Assembly: GCF_000214035.2 (NCBI RefSeq)
Contig: NZ_AFHG01000056.1
Location: 1-47,289, forward strand
Reading direction: 5' to 3'
DNA from: Methyloversatilis universalis FAM5
GTDB lineage: Bacteria > Pseudomonadota > Gammaproteobacteria > Burkholderiales > Rhodocyclaceae
DNA: 47,289 nt
Part shown: in pieces, positions 32,219-41,827 of the stretch
Layout: every line of letters starts with the position of its first letter
Numbering within the stretch: the stretch's first letter is position 1
The notes under the pieces: generated by a model
What the model saw: the letters and a program-made list of their open reading frames with translations, nothing else
The model's database searches: none
Told to the model about the DNA's origin: nothing
Made by a program: the position numbers and the translations under genes

Positions 32219-33247
32219 TCAGCGCGCGATCAGCAGCGCGTCCAGCCCCAGCCGCTCGCGCAGCTGGCGGGCCACGCCTTCGGCGGCGTCGCGGCTGGCG
32301 AAGGGGCCGGCCTGCACCCGGTGGCGGCTGCCGTCGCTGTTCACCCGGACCCGGTCGGCGAGATCGGCCAGCGTGTCGGCCACGCGCCGGCTCAGCGCCT
32401 GCGCGTTGTCGAGTGCGCTGAAGGCGCCCAGCTGCAGCCAGTGGCCGGGCTCGGCGGCAACCGCCGGGGCGACCGGCGCAGCCGCCGGCGCGAGATCAGT
32501 GGCGAGCGCGGCGATCGGATCGTCGCTGGCGGGTTTCGGGACTGGCCGCTGCAGTTCGGGCCGGCCGGCGGCGCGGCGGGCCAGCAGGTCGGCCGGACTG
32601 CCTTCCGGGAACACCGCCTCGACCTCGACATCGGCGCTGCCATCGTTCACGTAGCCCAGCTTGGCGGCGGCGGTCCACGACAGGTCGATCACCCGGCCCG
32701 GCTTGAACGGCCCGCGGTCGTTCACCCGCACCACCACCGAACGGCCGCTGGCCAGATGGGTCACCCGGGCGTAGCTCGGAATCGGCAGCGTGGCGTGCGC
32801 GGCGGTCATGCCGTACATGTCGTACACCTCGCCGCTGGAGGTCTTCTGGCCGTGAAACTTGCGGCCGTACCAGCTGCCGCGGCCGCGCTGGCGGAAAGGC
32901 TTCGCCTCGGTCATCGGCACGAACTGCATGCCGAGCGCGCTGTACGGCCGGTTGGCGAAGCGGTGCAGCGGCTCGTCGCGCGGCACCGCGTCGGGAATGG
33001 CGGCGAGCGCCGCGGCGTCCGGCGCGTTGTCGCCCGGGCCGTCGTCCAGATAGAAGCCACCGCCGCGTTTCGTGACCGGCGGACGCGGCTGTTCGCCGCC
33101 GGCGGGCGCGGAGCGGGCGGACGGCGCCGGATCCGGTTCCACTTCGGTCACCGTCGGCGCGCCGGCACAGCCGGCCAGCAGCGCCGCCAGCGCGCACAGC
33201 GCAGGCAGCCCGCGCGCAGGCGTGAAGCGGAGCGGACCGGCCGCCAT
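32219..33247 (-). CDS. rlpA: RlpA septal/peptidoglycan lipoprotein (DPBB plus SPOR)
   Basis: Predicted lipoprotein of 342 aa. The signal peptide ends in the lipobox LAGC (~28). The double-psi beta-barrel is at ~120-215 (GRGSWYGRKFHGQKTSSGEV, VRVNDRGPFKPGRVIDLSW), and the SPOR domain is at ~265-342 (HWLQLGAFSALDNAQALSRR, HRVQAGPFASRDAAEGVARQ). RlpA binds, and in some species cuts, denuded glycan strands at the septum. The open frame runs much further upstream, inside rodA, but ATG 33247 gives the proper lipoprotein start. It is the last gene of the rod-shape operon, 5 bp after rodA. Confidence 0.92.
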   Translation of the reverse strand: MAAGPLRFTPARGLPALCALAALLAGCAGAPTVTEVEPDPAPSARSAPAGGEQPRPPVTKRGGGFYLDDGPGDNAPDAAALAAIPDAVPRDEPLHRFANRPYSALGMQFVPMTEAKPFRQRGRGSWYGRKFHGQKTSSGEVYDMYGMTAAHATLPIPSYARVTHLASGRSVVVRVNDRGPFKPGRVIDLSWTAAAKLGYVNDGSADVEVEAVFPEGSPADLLARRAAGRPELQRPVPKPASDDPIAALATDLAPAAAPVAPAVAAEPGHWLQLGAFSALDNAQALSRRVADTLADLADRVRVNSDGSRHRVQAGPFASRDAAEGVARQLRERLGLDALLIAR

Positions 33248-33252
33248 CACCG

Positions 33253-34413
33253 TTACCTCTGCCGGCGCCGGCGCTGCGCCTCGATCGACATCAGCAGGCC
33301 GAGGCCGATGCACAGCGTCACCAGCGCGGTGCCGCCATAGCTCACGAAGGGCAGCGGCACGCCCACCACCGGCAGCAGGCCGGTCACCATGCCCATGTTC
33401 ACGAAGGCGTAGGTGAAGAAGGACAGCGAAATCGCGCCCGCCAGCAGGCGGCCGAACAGCATGGGCGAACGGGCCGCGATCATCAGGCCGCGGCCTATCA
33501 TCGCTATATATATGCAGAGCAGCACCACCGCGCCGGCCAGCCCGAACTCCTCGGCCATCACCGCGAAGATGAAGTCGGTATGCCGCTCGGGCACGAACTC
33601 CAGATGGGTCTGGGTGCCTTCGCGCCAGCCCTTGCCGAACACGCCGCCGGAGCCGATGGCGATGCTGGACTGGATGATGTGGAAGCCGCTGCCGCGCGGG
33701 TCGGTGGTCGGGTCGAGCAGCGTACATACGCGCTGCCGCTGGTAGGCCTTGAAACCGGGCCAGTCCACGCCGTCGGCGCATATCGCGTCGCCTTCCGCGG
33801 CGAGCGCCGCGATGGCAATGACGCCCACGGTGAGCACCGGAATGATGAGCTTCCACGACAGCCCGGCGAAGAAGATGACGAACACGCCGGCCGCCAGCAC
33901 CAGGATGGCGGTGCCCAGATCCGGCTGATGGAAGATGAGCAGCACCGGAATGAGCAGGATGACCGCCGCCACCAGAAAGTCGCGCACCCGGAGTTGGGCC
34001 TCGTGCCGGTGAAAATACCAGGCCAGCATCAGCGGCACCGAAATCTTCAGCATTTCCGACGGCTGGATGCGGGTGAAGCCGATATTGAGCCAGCGCTGCG
34101 CGCCCTTGGACGTTTCGCCGAACAGCTCGACGCCGATCAGCAGCACCACGCCCACCGCGTAGAAGGGCAGCGCCAGCTGCATCAGCCGCAGCGGCGGAAT
34201 CTGCGCCACCACCAGCATGACGCTGAGCGCCACCGCGAGGTTCACCAGGTGGGCTTCGAAGCGGTACATGAAGTCGGCGGTGGCGCTGCCCATGACCAGC
34301 GTGGCCAGCGACAGCAGCAGCACGGTGATGGCCAGCAGCGGCGGGTCGAGCGCCGACAGCACGCCGCCGATGCGCTCGCGCACCGCCGACCACTTACTCG
34401 CTGTCAGTTGCAT
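33253..34413 (-). CDS. rodA: RodA peptidoglycan glycosyltransferase
   Basis: Predicted SEDS-family membrane protein of 386 aa with ten or so helices. It contains KGAQRWLNIGFTRIQPSEMLK, FHQPDLGTAILVLAAG, SGFHIIQSSIAIGSGGVFGK (SEDS signature), HTDFIFAVMAEEFGL and the closing PLPFVSYGGTALVTLCIGLG. RodA polymerises glycan strands with PBP2 during elongation. ATG 34413 (MQLTASKW) overlaps the mrdA end by 20 nt. An in-frame upstream extension of 87 codons is a shadow of mrdA. Confidence 0.94.
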   Translation of the reverse strand: MQLTASKWSAVRERIGGVLSALDPPLLAITVLLLSLATLVMGSATADFMYRFEAHLVNLAVALSVMLVVAQIPPLRLMQLALPFYAVGVVLLIGVELFGETSKGAQRWLNIGFTRIQPSEMLKISVPLMLAWYFHRHEAQLRVRDFLVAAVILLIPVLLIFHQPDLGTAILVLAAGVFVIFFAGLSWKLIIPVLTVGVIAIAALAAEGDAICADGVDWPGFKAYQRQRVCTLLDPTTDPRGSGFHIIQSSIAIGSGGVFGKGWREGTQTHLEFVPERHTDFIFAVMAEEFGLAGAVVLLCIYIAMIGRGLMIAARSPMLFGRLLAGAISLSFFTYAFVNMGMVTGLLPVVGVPLPFVSYGGTALVTLCIGLGLLMSIEAQRRRRQR

Positions 34414-36283
34414 CGCTGTCCTCCGGGGCCGGACCGGCCGGCTTGTTGCCGAGCAGATAGTAGTCGAACACCTGGCGGGCGATCGGCGCCGCCGACTGCG
34501 CACCGAAACCGGCATTCTCGACGATGACCGCGAGCGCGATCTTGGGGTCGTCCGCCGGCGCGAACGCCACGAACAGCGCGTGGTCGCGCAGCTTTTCCGC
34601 CAGCTTGCCGCCGCGGTACTGCGCGCCGCGCAGCGAGAAGGCCTGTGCGGTACCGGTCTTGCCGGCGGCGACATAGGGTGCGCCGGCGAAGGCGCGGGCG
34701 CCGGTACCGGCCTTGTTCACATCCACCATGGCCTGCTTGATCACCGCGATGTGCTCCGGCTTCAGGTCCACGGTGCGGACGGGCTTGGGCTCGACCTGCC
34801 GGGAGGCGCCGGTGCGCACGTTCTCGATCTGCTTCACCAGATGCGGCTTGAACACCACGCCGTCGTTGGCGAGGATGGCCACCGCCTGCGCCATCTGCAT
34901 CATGGTGTAGGCGTTGTAGCCCTGACCGATGCCCACCGAAATCGTTTCGCCGGCGTACCACTTCTGCTGTTCCGGCCGCTTGAAGCGCTTCTTCTTCCAC
35001 TCCGGCGACGGCAGCACGCCGGTGGATTCGCCCTCGATGTCGATGCCGGTGCGGCTGCCCAGCCCCATCTGCGACATGAAGCCGGCGATGCCGTCTATGC
35101 CCCAGTCGGCCGCCAGCCGGTAGTAATAGGTGTTGCACGACACGACGATGGACTTGTGCATGTCCACCGAGCCGTGGCCGCCCACCTTGTCGTCGCGGAA
35201 CAGGTGGCCGCCGTACTCGAAGTGGCCCGGGTCGGCGATGGCGAACGAGGGCGTGCGCTTGCCGGCGGTCAGCGCGCCCAGCGCCATGAAAGGCTTGAAG
35301 GTCGAGCCGGGCGGGTAGGCGGAATAGATGGCGCGGTTCAGCAGCGGGTGGTCGGCCGAGGTGTTCAGCGCCTCCCAGTTGGCGGCATCGATGCCATCGA
35401 CGAACAGGTTGGGATCGAAGGTGGGCTTGCTCACCAGCGCCAGCACGCCGCCGGTCGAGGGCTCGATCGCCACCAGCGCGCCGCGCCGCTCGCCGAAAGC
35501 CTGCTCCACCACGCGCTGCAGGCCGGCGTCCAGCGTGAGCCGCAGGTTGTTGCCGTTCTGCGGCGCGGTGTGCGACAGCACGCGCACCGCGCGGCCGGCC
35601 GCGGTCACCTCGACCTGCTCGAAGCCGGTCACGCCGTGCAGTTCGTCCTCGTAGAACTGTTCCAGCCCCGCCTTGCCGATGTGGTCGGTACCGCGGTAGT
35701 TGTCGGCCACGCCGGCCTCGTCGATGCGCGCCGCGTCCCTGCGGTTGATGCGGCCCATGTAGCCGAGCACGTGCGACGCCAGTTCGGTGTTCGGATACTG
35801 CCGGAACAGCCGCGCCCGCACCTCGACGCCGGGGAAGCGGTAGCGCTGGCCGATGAAGCGCGCCACCTCCTCGTCGGTCAGCCGGGTGCGGATGGGCAGG
35901 GTGTCGAAATTGCGCGACTCCTCCATCAGCTTGCGGAAGCGCTTGCGGTCGCGCGCCTCGATATTCACCAGCTTGGCCAGCTCGTCTATCGTGTGTTCGA
36001 GATTGCTCACCCGCGACGGCTGGATTTCCAGCGTGTAGGCGGAGTAGTTGCGCGCCAGCACCTCGCCGTTACGGTCCAGGATGAGGCCGCGGTTGGGCGT
36101 GACCGGCAGCAGCGCGATCCGGTTGTCCTCGGCGCGGGTGGCGTAATAGTCATGCCGCACCACCTGCAGCCAGAAAAAGCGCGCGAACAGCAGCGAAAAG
36201 CACACCAGCACCACCGCCCCGGCGAAATACACGCGGCGGCGGAAGCGGATGAGCTGGATTTCCGGGCTGTGCAGATCGGTCAT
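34394..36283 (-). CDS. mrdA: penicillin-binding protein 2 (elongation transpeptidase)
   Basis: Predicted class-B PBP of 629 aa, the normal PBP2 length. One N-terminal transmembrane helix (~20-42) and a dimerisation domain (PNRGLILDRNGEVLARN, ~63-79) come first. The transpeptidase motifs follow: S327-TFK (PPGSTFKP), S382-CN and K542-TGT, all present. It cross-links peptidoglycan as the partner of RodA in the elongasome. The gene lies between mreD and rodA in the usual operon order, with a 100-bp repeat-bearing spacer upstream. Confidence 0.95.
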   Translation of the reverse strand: MTDLHSPEIQLIRFRRRVYFAGAVVLVCFSLLFARFFWLQVVRHDYYATRAEDNRIALLPVTPNRGLILDRNGEVLARNYSAYTLEIQPSRVSNLEHTIDELAKLVNIEARDRKRFRKLMEESRNFDTLPIRTRLTDEEVARFIGQRYRFPGVEVRARLFRQYPNTELASHVLGYMGRINRRDAARIDEAGVADNYRGTDHIGKAGLEQFYEDELHGVTGFEQVEVTAAGRAVRVLSHTAPQNGNNLRLTLDAGLQRVVEQAFGERRGALVAIEPSTGGVLALVSKPTFDPNLFVDGIDAANWEALNTSADHPLLNRAIYSAYPPGSTFKPFMALGALTAGKRTPSFAIADPGHFEYGGHLFRDDKVGGHGSVDMHKSIVVSCNTYYYRLAADWGIDGIAGFMSQMGLGSRTGIDIEGESTGVLPSPEWKKKRFKRPEQQKWYAGETISVGIGQGYNAYTMMQMAQAVAILANDGVVFKPHLVKQIENVRTGASRQVEPKPVRTVDLKPEHIAVIKQAMVDVNKAGTGARAFAGAPYVAAGKTGTAQAFSLRGAQYRGGKLAEKLRDHALFVAFAPADDPKIALAVIVENAGFGAQSAAPIARQVFDYYLLGNKPAGPAPEDSDATDSE

Positions 36284-36383
36284 GGAGCAGCCCGCTCACC
36301 CGCCGGTGCGCCGTCCGAAGGACCGCCCCGAGGACGCGCGCAGCCCCCTCGGGGGGCAGCGAACGAAGTAAGCGTGGGGGCCT
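36284..36383. repeat. 100-bp spacer with GC hairpin, probable dispersed repeat
   Basis: The mrdA-mreD gap contains GCCCCCTCGGGGGGC (36343-36357) and a nearby GTGGGGGCC. Translated, it gives the run FAAPRGGCARPRGG, which I recall as a frequent spurious translation in beta-proteobacterial genomes, so it is likely a family of intergenic repeats. It is the only real gap between mreC and rlpA, so it may tune mrdA expression. Confidence 0.5.
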
Positions 36384-36908
36384 TCATATCGGTCTGTTCT
36401 CGTCCTTCTCTTCCGGCCGGTACTGCGGCAGCAGCAGCAGGATGCCCACCGGATACCACAGCAGCGTGGCGATCAGCGCGCCGGCGAAGTAGATGAGGCC
36501 GGGGAATTCGGCGTCGGCCACCAGCCGCACCAGCAGCATGACGGTCTGCGCGCCGACCAGCATGGGCAGCACGTGCAGCGACTGGCGCAGCGGGCCGAAC
36601 CAGAGGATGCGGCGCGAGAAGGTGGTGGCGGCGTAGGCGAGCAGCACGTAGGCCAGCGCGTGCTGGCCCATCAGGCTGCCGTAGCCCACGTCCATCACGA
36701 TGCCCAGCGCGAAGGCCGTGCCCATGCCGACCCGCAGCGGCTCGCGCACGCACCAGAAGCACAGCACCAGCGCCAGCCAGTCCGGCAGCCAGAAGGCGCG
36801 GCCGAGCGGCATCAGGTTCACCAGCAGCGCGCACAGCAGCGAGAAGGCGATGAACCACGGGCTGACCGGCCGCAGGATGCGGCGCGAGCTGAAAGACGGC
36901 TGGTTCAT
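36384..36908 (-). CDS. mreD: rod-shape-determining protein MreD
   Basis: Predicted inner-membrane protein of 174 aa with five or six helices: WFIAFSLLCALLVNLMPLGR, DWLALVLCFWCVREPLR, AFALGIVMDVGYGSLMGQHA, HVLPMLVGAQTVMLLVRLV and a last helix ending LLLLPQYRP. It connects MreC with the PBP2-RodA synthase. ATG 36908 overlaps the mreC end by 4 nt (ATGA). Confidence 0.92.
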   Translation of the reverse strand: MNQPSFSSRRILRPVSPWFIAFSLLCALLVNLMPLGRAFWLPDWLALVLCFWCVREPLRVGMGTAFALGIVMDVGYGSLMGQHALAYVLLAYAATTFSRRILWFGPLRQSLHVLPMLVGAQTVMLLVRLVADAEFPGLIYFAGALIATLLWYPVGILLLLPQYRPEEKDENRPI

Positions 36909-37825
36909 TTCTTCGGCGCCTTGTCGGCCGGTTTGTCGGCGGCCGGCGCTGTGCCTGCCGCAGCGGTGTCCGGGTCCACCGGCTTGCCCGGCTTCAGAAT
37001 GAGCACGGTCGAGTGCGCCTCGACCCCGGCCACCGGCACGCACAGGATGCGCACGAAGCCGCCCACGCCGTCGCGGTCCACCGACTTCACCGCAGCCACC
37101 GGCAGGCCGGGCGGGAACACGCCGTCCAGCCCGGAGGTGACGATGCGGTCGCCTTCGCGCAGATCGACGTCAGCGGCCAGATAGCGCAGTTCGAGCAGAC
37201 CGCTGCCGGCGCCGAACATGACCGCGCGCACGCCGGTGCGCGCCACCTGTACCGGCAGCGCCTGGTCCTTGTCGGAAATGAGGGTGACTTCGGCGTTCAG
37301 CGGATAGACCCGGGTGACCTGGCCGATGATGCCGAGGTCGTCGGTGACCGGGCTGCCGGGCTCGACGCCGTGGGTGAGGCCCTTGTCGATCACCACCCGG
37401 CGCGAGAAGGGGTCGCGCACCGCGTAGATCACTTCGGCCACGCGGGCGTCGATCTGCACCCGTTCGCGCATGTCGAGCAGCGCGCGCAGGCGGGCGTTTT
37501 CCTGGTCCAGCTGTTCCTGGCGCAGCCGTATCGTCGCCAGTTCGGTCTGTTCGCGGCGCAGGCGGGCGTTTTCGTCCTGCAGGTGGGCGAGGTCGGCGAA
37601 GTATTCACCGGCCGAGCGCACGCCCTTGACCGGCATGCCGGCGGCGACCTGCAGCGGCGTGGTCATGACCGACAGCCCCTGGCGCACCAGTTCGAGATAG
37701 TGCAGCCGGTGGTCGACCACGATGAGGGTGAGCGAAGCGCTCACCAGCAGCACCAGGCGCACGAGCGGCGCCGGGCCGCGCCGGAAGAACGGCGGAGGTT
37801 GATGACCGGCGACCGGTGAAACCAT
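36905..37825 (-). CDS. mreC: rod-shape-determining protein MreC
   Basis: Predicted protein of 306 aa. An N-terminal transmembrane helix (~20-38) and a periplasmic coiled coil (~78-115, LQDENARLRREQTELATIRL) come first. Two beta-barrel-like domains follow, with VIDKGLTHGVEPGSPVTDDL, GIIGQVTRVYPLNAEVTLIS and GDRIVTSGLDGVFPPGLPVA. MreC forms periplasmic filaments that scaffold the elongasome. The C-terminal ~35 residues are a low-complexity Ala/Pro/Lys tail. mreB lies 103 bp upstream. Confidence 0.93.
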   Translation of the reverse strand: MVSPVAGHQPPPFFRRGPAPLVRLVLLVSASLTLIVVDHRLHYLELVRQGLSVMTTPLQVAAGMPVKGVRSAGEYFADLAHLQDENARLRREQTELATIRLRQEQLDQENARLRALLDMRERVQIDARVAEVIYAVRDPFSRRVVIDKGLTHGVEPGSPVTDDLGIIGQVTRVYPLNAEVTLISDKDQALPVQVARTGVRAVMFGAGSGLLELRYLAADVDLREGDRIVTSGLDGVFPPGLPVAAVKSVDRDGVGGFVRILCVPVAGVEAHSTVLILKPGKPVDPDTAAAGTAPAADKPADKAPKK

Positions 37826-37928
37826 GAATCAGTAAGTCGTCAGGCAGCGGCCGCGCACGAGGCACGGCGGGCGCCCCGCCGCGCGGGCCTTGAGCGGTAC
37901 GCGGGCGGGCGGGGCGACACGGGGCGGA

Positions 37929-39237
<1,309 letters not shown>

Positions 39238-39525
39238 ATGTCCCTGACCGACCAAGAAGTGCGCCATGTCGCGAAGCTGGCGCGCATCGAACTGCCGGAC
39301 GCCGAACTCGAGCGTACCCGCAGCCACCTGAACACCATGCTGGGCCTGATCGAACAGCTGCAGGCCATCGACACCACCGGCGTCGAGCCGATGGCGCACG
39401 CCACCGAACTGGTGCTGCGCCTGCGCGAAGACCGCGTGACCGAGCCGGACCGCCGCGACGCCTGTCAGGCGGTCGCCCCGGCGGTCGAGAACGGTCTCTA
39501 TCTGGTCCCGAAAGTGATCGAATGA
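39238..39525 (+). CDS. gatC: Asp/Glu-tRNA amidotransferase subunit C
   Basis: Predicted protein of 95 aa starting [20 protein letters not shown], with the family-typical [20 protein letters not shown] and [13 protein letters not shown]. GatC wraps around GatA and stabilises the GatCAB complex, which converts Glu-tRNA(Gln) or Asp-tRNA(Asn) to the correct aminoacyl-tRNA. The stop codon overlaps the gatA start (ATGA). Confidence 0.95.
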   Translation: MSLTDQEVRHVAKLARIELPDAELERTRSHLNTMLGLIEQLQAIDTTGVEPMAHATELVLRLREDRVTEPDRRDACQAVAPAVENGLYLVPKVIE

Positions 39526-39537
39526 GTGATCGAATGA
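39514..39537 (+). repeat. 12-bp tandem duplication at the gatC-gatA junction
   Basis: GTGATCGAATGA occurs twice in direct tandem (39514-39525 and 39526-39537). The first copy ends gatC and supplies ATG 39522. The second copy supplies a second in-frame ATG at 39534. Confidence 0.95.
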
Positions 39538-40985
39538 ACGCTCCTGAAACCGTGAAGTCGCTGGCCGCGAAGCTGGCGGCAGGCGAGGCGTCGGCGGTCG
39601 AGCTGGCGCAGGACTATCTGGCCAAGATCCGCGCCGCCAATCCGGCGATCAACGCCTATGTGGAAACCAATGAAGACGCCACGCTGGCCGAAGCGCGCGC
39701 CGCCGATGCGCTGCGCGCCGAAGGCCGGGCCGGCCCGCTGACCGGCGTGCCGCTGGCGCACAAGGACATCTTCTGCCAGACCGGCTGGCACGCGCGCTGC
39801 GGCTCGAAAATGCTGGAAAGCTTCGCCGCGCCCTACGACGCGGGCCTGATCGAGCGCTCGCGCGCCGCCGGCCTGGTCACGCTGGGCCGCACCAATATGG
39901 ACGAGTTCGCGATGGGCTCGACCAATGAATCGAGCTTCTACGGCGCGGTGCGCAACCCGTGGAACACCGGCCACGTGCCCGGCGGCTCCAGCGGCGGTTC
40001 GGCCGCGGCCATCGCCGCCGGCCTGGCGCCGGCCGCCAGCGGCACCGACACCGGCGGCTCGATCCGCCAGCCGGCCGCCTTCTGCGGCATCAGCGGCATC
40101 AAGCCCACCTACGGCATCGTGTCGCGCTGGGGCATGATCGCCTACGCCTCCAGCCTGGACCAGGGCGGCCCGATGGCCCGCACCGCCGAAGACTGCGCGC
40201 TGCTGCTGAACACCTTCGCCGGCTTTGACGAACGCGATTCCACCAGCCTGCAGCGCCCGGCCGAGGACTACACCCGCGCGCTGGCACAGCCGCTGGCCGG
40301 CCTGCGCATCGGCCTGCCGAAGGAGTTCTTCGGCGACGGCATGGCCGACGACGTGCGCGCCGCGGTCGACGCGGCGCTGGCCACCTTCCGCTCGCTGGGC
40401 GCGGTCACCGTCGACGTGAGCCTGCCGCGCGCCGGCATGTCGGTGCCGGCGTACTACGTGATCGCCCCGGCCGAAGCCAGCTCCAACCTCAGCCGCTACG
40501 ACGGCGTGCGCTACGGCTACCGCGCCCCCGAGTACGGCAACCTGGACGACATGTACGTGAAGACCCGCGCCCAGGGCTTCGGCGCCGAGGTGAAGCGGCG
40601 CATCCTGATCGGCGCCTATGTGCTGTCGCACGGCTATTACGACGCCTACTACCTGCAGGCGCAGAAGGTGCGCCGGCTGATCGCGCAGGACTACGAAGCC
40701 GCCTTCGCCCAGTGCGACCTCATCATGGGGCCGACCACGCCGAACACCGCCTACCGCATCGGCCAGAACGACGAAGACCCGATGGCCATGTATCTGGGCG
40801 ACATCTACACCACCTCGGTGAACCTGGCCGGCCTGCCCGGCATGAGCATTCCGGCCGGCTTCGGCGCCGGCGGCCTGCCGGTCGGCCTGCAGATCGTCGG
40901 CCGCTGGTTCGACGAAGCCCGCATGCTCGGCGCCGCTCACCAGTTCCAGCAGACCACCGACTGGCACCTTCGCATTCCGGGATAA
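39522..40985 (+). CDS. gatA: Asp/Glu-tRNA amidotransferase subunit A
   Basis: Predicted amidase-signature protein of 487 aa. The Ser-Ser-Lys triad is K81 (PLAHKDIF), S156 ([10 protein letters not shown]) and S180 ([14 protein letters not shown]), as expected for GatA. It releases ammonia from glutamine for the GatB kinase/amidotransferase site. ATG 39522 overlaps the gatC stop. ATG 39534 (MNAPETVK) may be the ancestral start, since the first four codons arise from a 12-bp tandem duplication. Confidence 0.96.
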   Translation: MSDRMNAPETVKSLAAKLAAGEASAVELAQDYLAKIRAANPAINAYVETNEDATLAEARAADALRAEGRAGPLTGVPLAHKDIFCQTGWHARCGSKMLESFAAPYDAGLIERSRAAGLVTLGRTNMDEFAMGSTNESSFYGAVRNPWNTGHVPGGSSGGSAAAIAAGLAPAASGTDTGGSIRQPAAFCGISGIKPTYGIVSRWGMIAYASSLDQGGPMARTAEDCALLLNTFAGFDERDSTSLQRPAEDYTRALAQPLAGLRIGLPKEFFGDGMADDVRAAVDAALATFRSLGAVTVDVSLPRAGMSVPAYYVIAPAEASSNLSRYDGVRYGYRAPEYGNLDDMYVKTRAQGFGAEVKRRILIGAYVLSHGYYDAYYLQAQKVRRLIAQDYEAAFAQCDLIMGPTTPNTAYRIGQNDEDPMAMYLGDIYTTSVNLAGLPGMSIPAGFGAGGLPVGLQIVGRWFDEARMLGAAHQFQQTTDWHLRIPG

Positions 40986-40988
40986 GTC

Positions 40989-41300
40989 ATGAAGGCATTG
41001 CGCTACAGCAGCACGCAGCTCCAGCTGATTCTCGATCAGGCCGGCATCTACATGTGTGCCTGTCCCGCCCAGCTTGCCGCGCAGATGATGGAACTGCGCA
41101 CGCTGCACGCCTACCAGCTGAACTGCATGAGTGAAATGCCGGACATGGCGGAAAGCCACCGCATCATCGCGGACGCGTGCGAACGCGCGCATCTGCTGCT
41201 GGAAGAGGCCTTCGACCGGGTGCTCGAGATCGAAGGCTGGGACAAGCGCACGCTGACCATGCCGGAAGGACTGCGACGCAAGCGGGACGACCTGCTGTGA
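40989..41300 (+). CDS. unknown 103-aa protein in the gat operon
   Basis: Starts 3 bp after gatA and overlaps the following lipoprotein gene. No signal peptide or membrane helix is seen. The protein is mostly helical with three Cys (YMCACPAQ at ~21-28 and LNCMSEMP at ~45-52) and many Met and Leu residues. I do not recognise a family. High GC and strong coupling argue that it is a real, native gene. A role linked to GatCAB is only suggested by position. Confidence 0.65.
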   Translation: MKALRYSSTQLQLILDQAGIYMCACPAQLAAQMMELRTLHAYQLNCMSEMPDMAESHRIIADACERAHLLLEEAFDRVLEIEGWDKRTLTMPEGLRRKRDDLL

Positions 41301-41809
41301 CGGTGCGCCGTACCCTGCCCCTGCTCGGGGCCCTCACGCTGCTGGCCGCCTGTGCGCCGATGAAACCGCAGACACCGGCCGAGGCCGGCAAACCCGCCGC
41401 TGACGTACCCGCGCCGGCCGCTGCGCGTACGCCTCCTCCGGTGCGCTCGACCAAGCCGCTGCCGATTCCGGCGCGCGCGCTGCAGGCCAAAGCCGACTGC
41501 CGCTACCGCGACGACATCGGCACCGAAGGCAAGCTGGTGCTGGACGTGAAGGATTCAAAGGTCGAGCGCTTCGCGTCGGACATCGACATGGGCCGCCGCG
41601 GCCGCTGCAGCTTCGACCTGACCGCCTTCACCCAGACCCGCTTCGACCACACGCCCACCCTGGTCGCCGGCGCCTGCACGGTCAGCCTGTGGGAACAGAA
41701 AGACGAAGTGACCGTGTCCTACCGCAACTGCGCCGCGCACTGCACGCCCGGCGCGCACGATTACCTGTGGCCCACGCTGGTGAGCCGCAAGACCGGCAGC
41801 TGCCGGTAA
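41297..41809 (+). CDS. putative lipoprotein between gatA and gatB
   Basis: Predicted protein of ~170 aa starting at GTG 41297 (overlapping the previous stop, GTGA) or GTG 41303. The signal peptide has lipobox LAAC (LLGALTLLAACAPMKPQ), followed by a Pro/Ala-rich linker. The folded region has four or five Cys (CRYRDDIG, CSFDLTAF, ACTVSLW, NCAAHC, SCR), possibly forming disulfides in the periplasm. It is not a family I recognise. It lies 18 bp before gatB, so it is transcribed with a cytosolic tRNA-modifying complex. Confidence 0.7.
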   Translation: MTVRRTLPLLGALTLLAACAPMKPQTPAEAGKPAADVPAPAAARTPPPVRSTKPLPIPARALQAKADCRYRDDIGTEGKLVLDVKDSKVERFASDIDMGRRGRCSFDLTAFTQTRFDHTPTLVAGACTVSLWEQKDEVTVSYRNCAAHCTPGAHDYLWPTLVSRKTGSCR

Positions 41810-41827
41810 GCCGAGAGAGAACGCAAC

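Noticed and set aside
32219-34393. 724-aa frame fusing rlpA with upstream sequence
   Set aside because: The upstream part is an off-frame reading of rodA. A proper lipoprotein signal begins at 33247.
34217-36496. 759-aa open frame opposite rodA and mrdA
   Set aside because: Antisense shadow; PBP2 and RodA on the other strand have all catalytic and family motifs.
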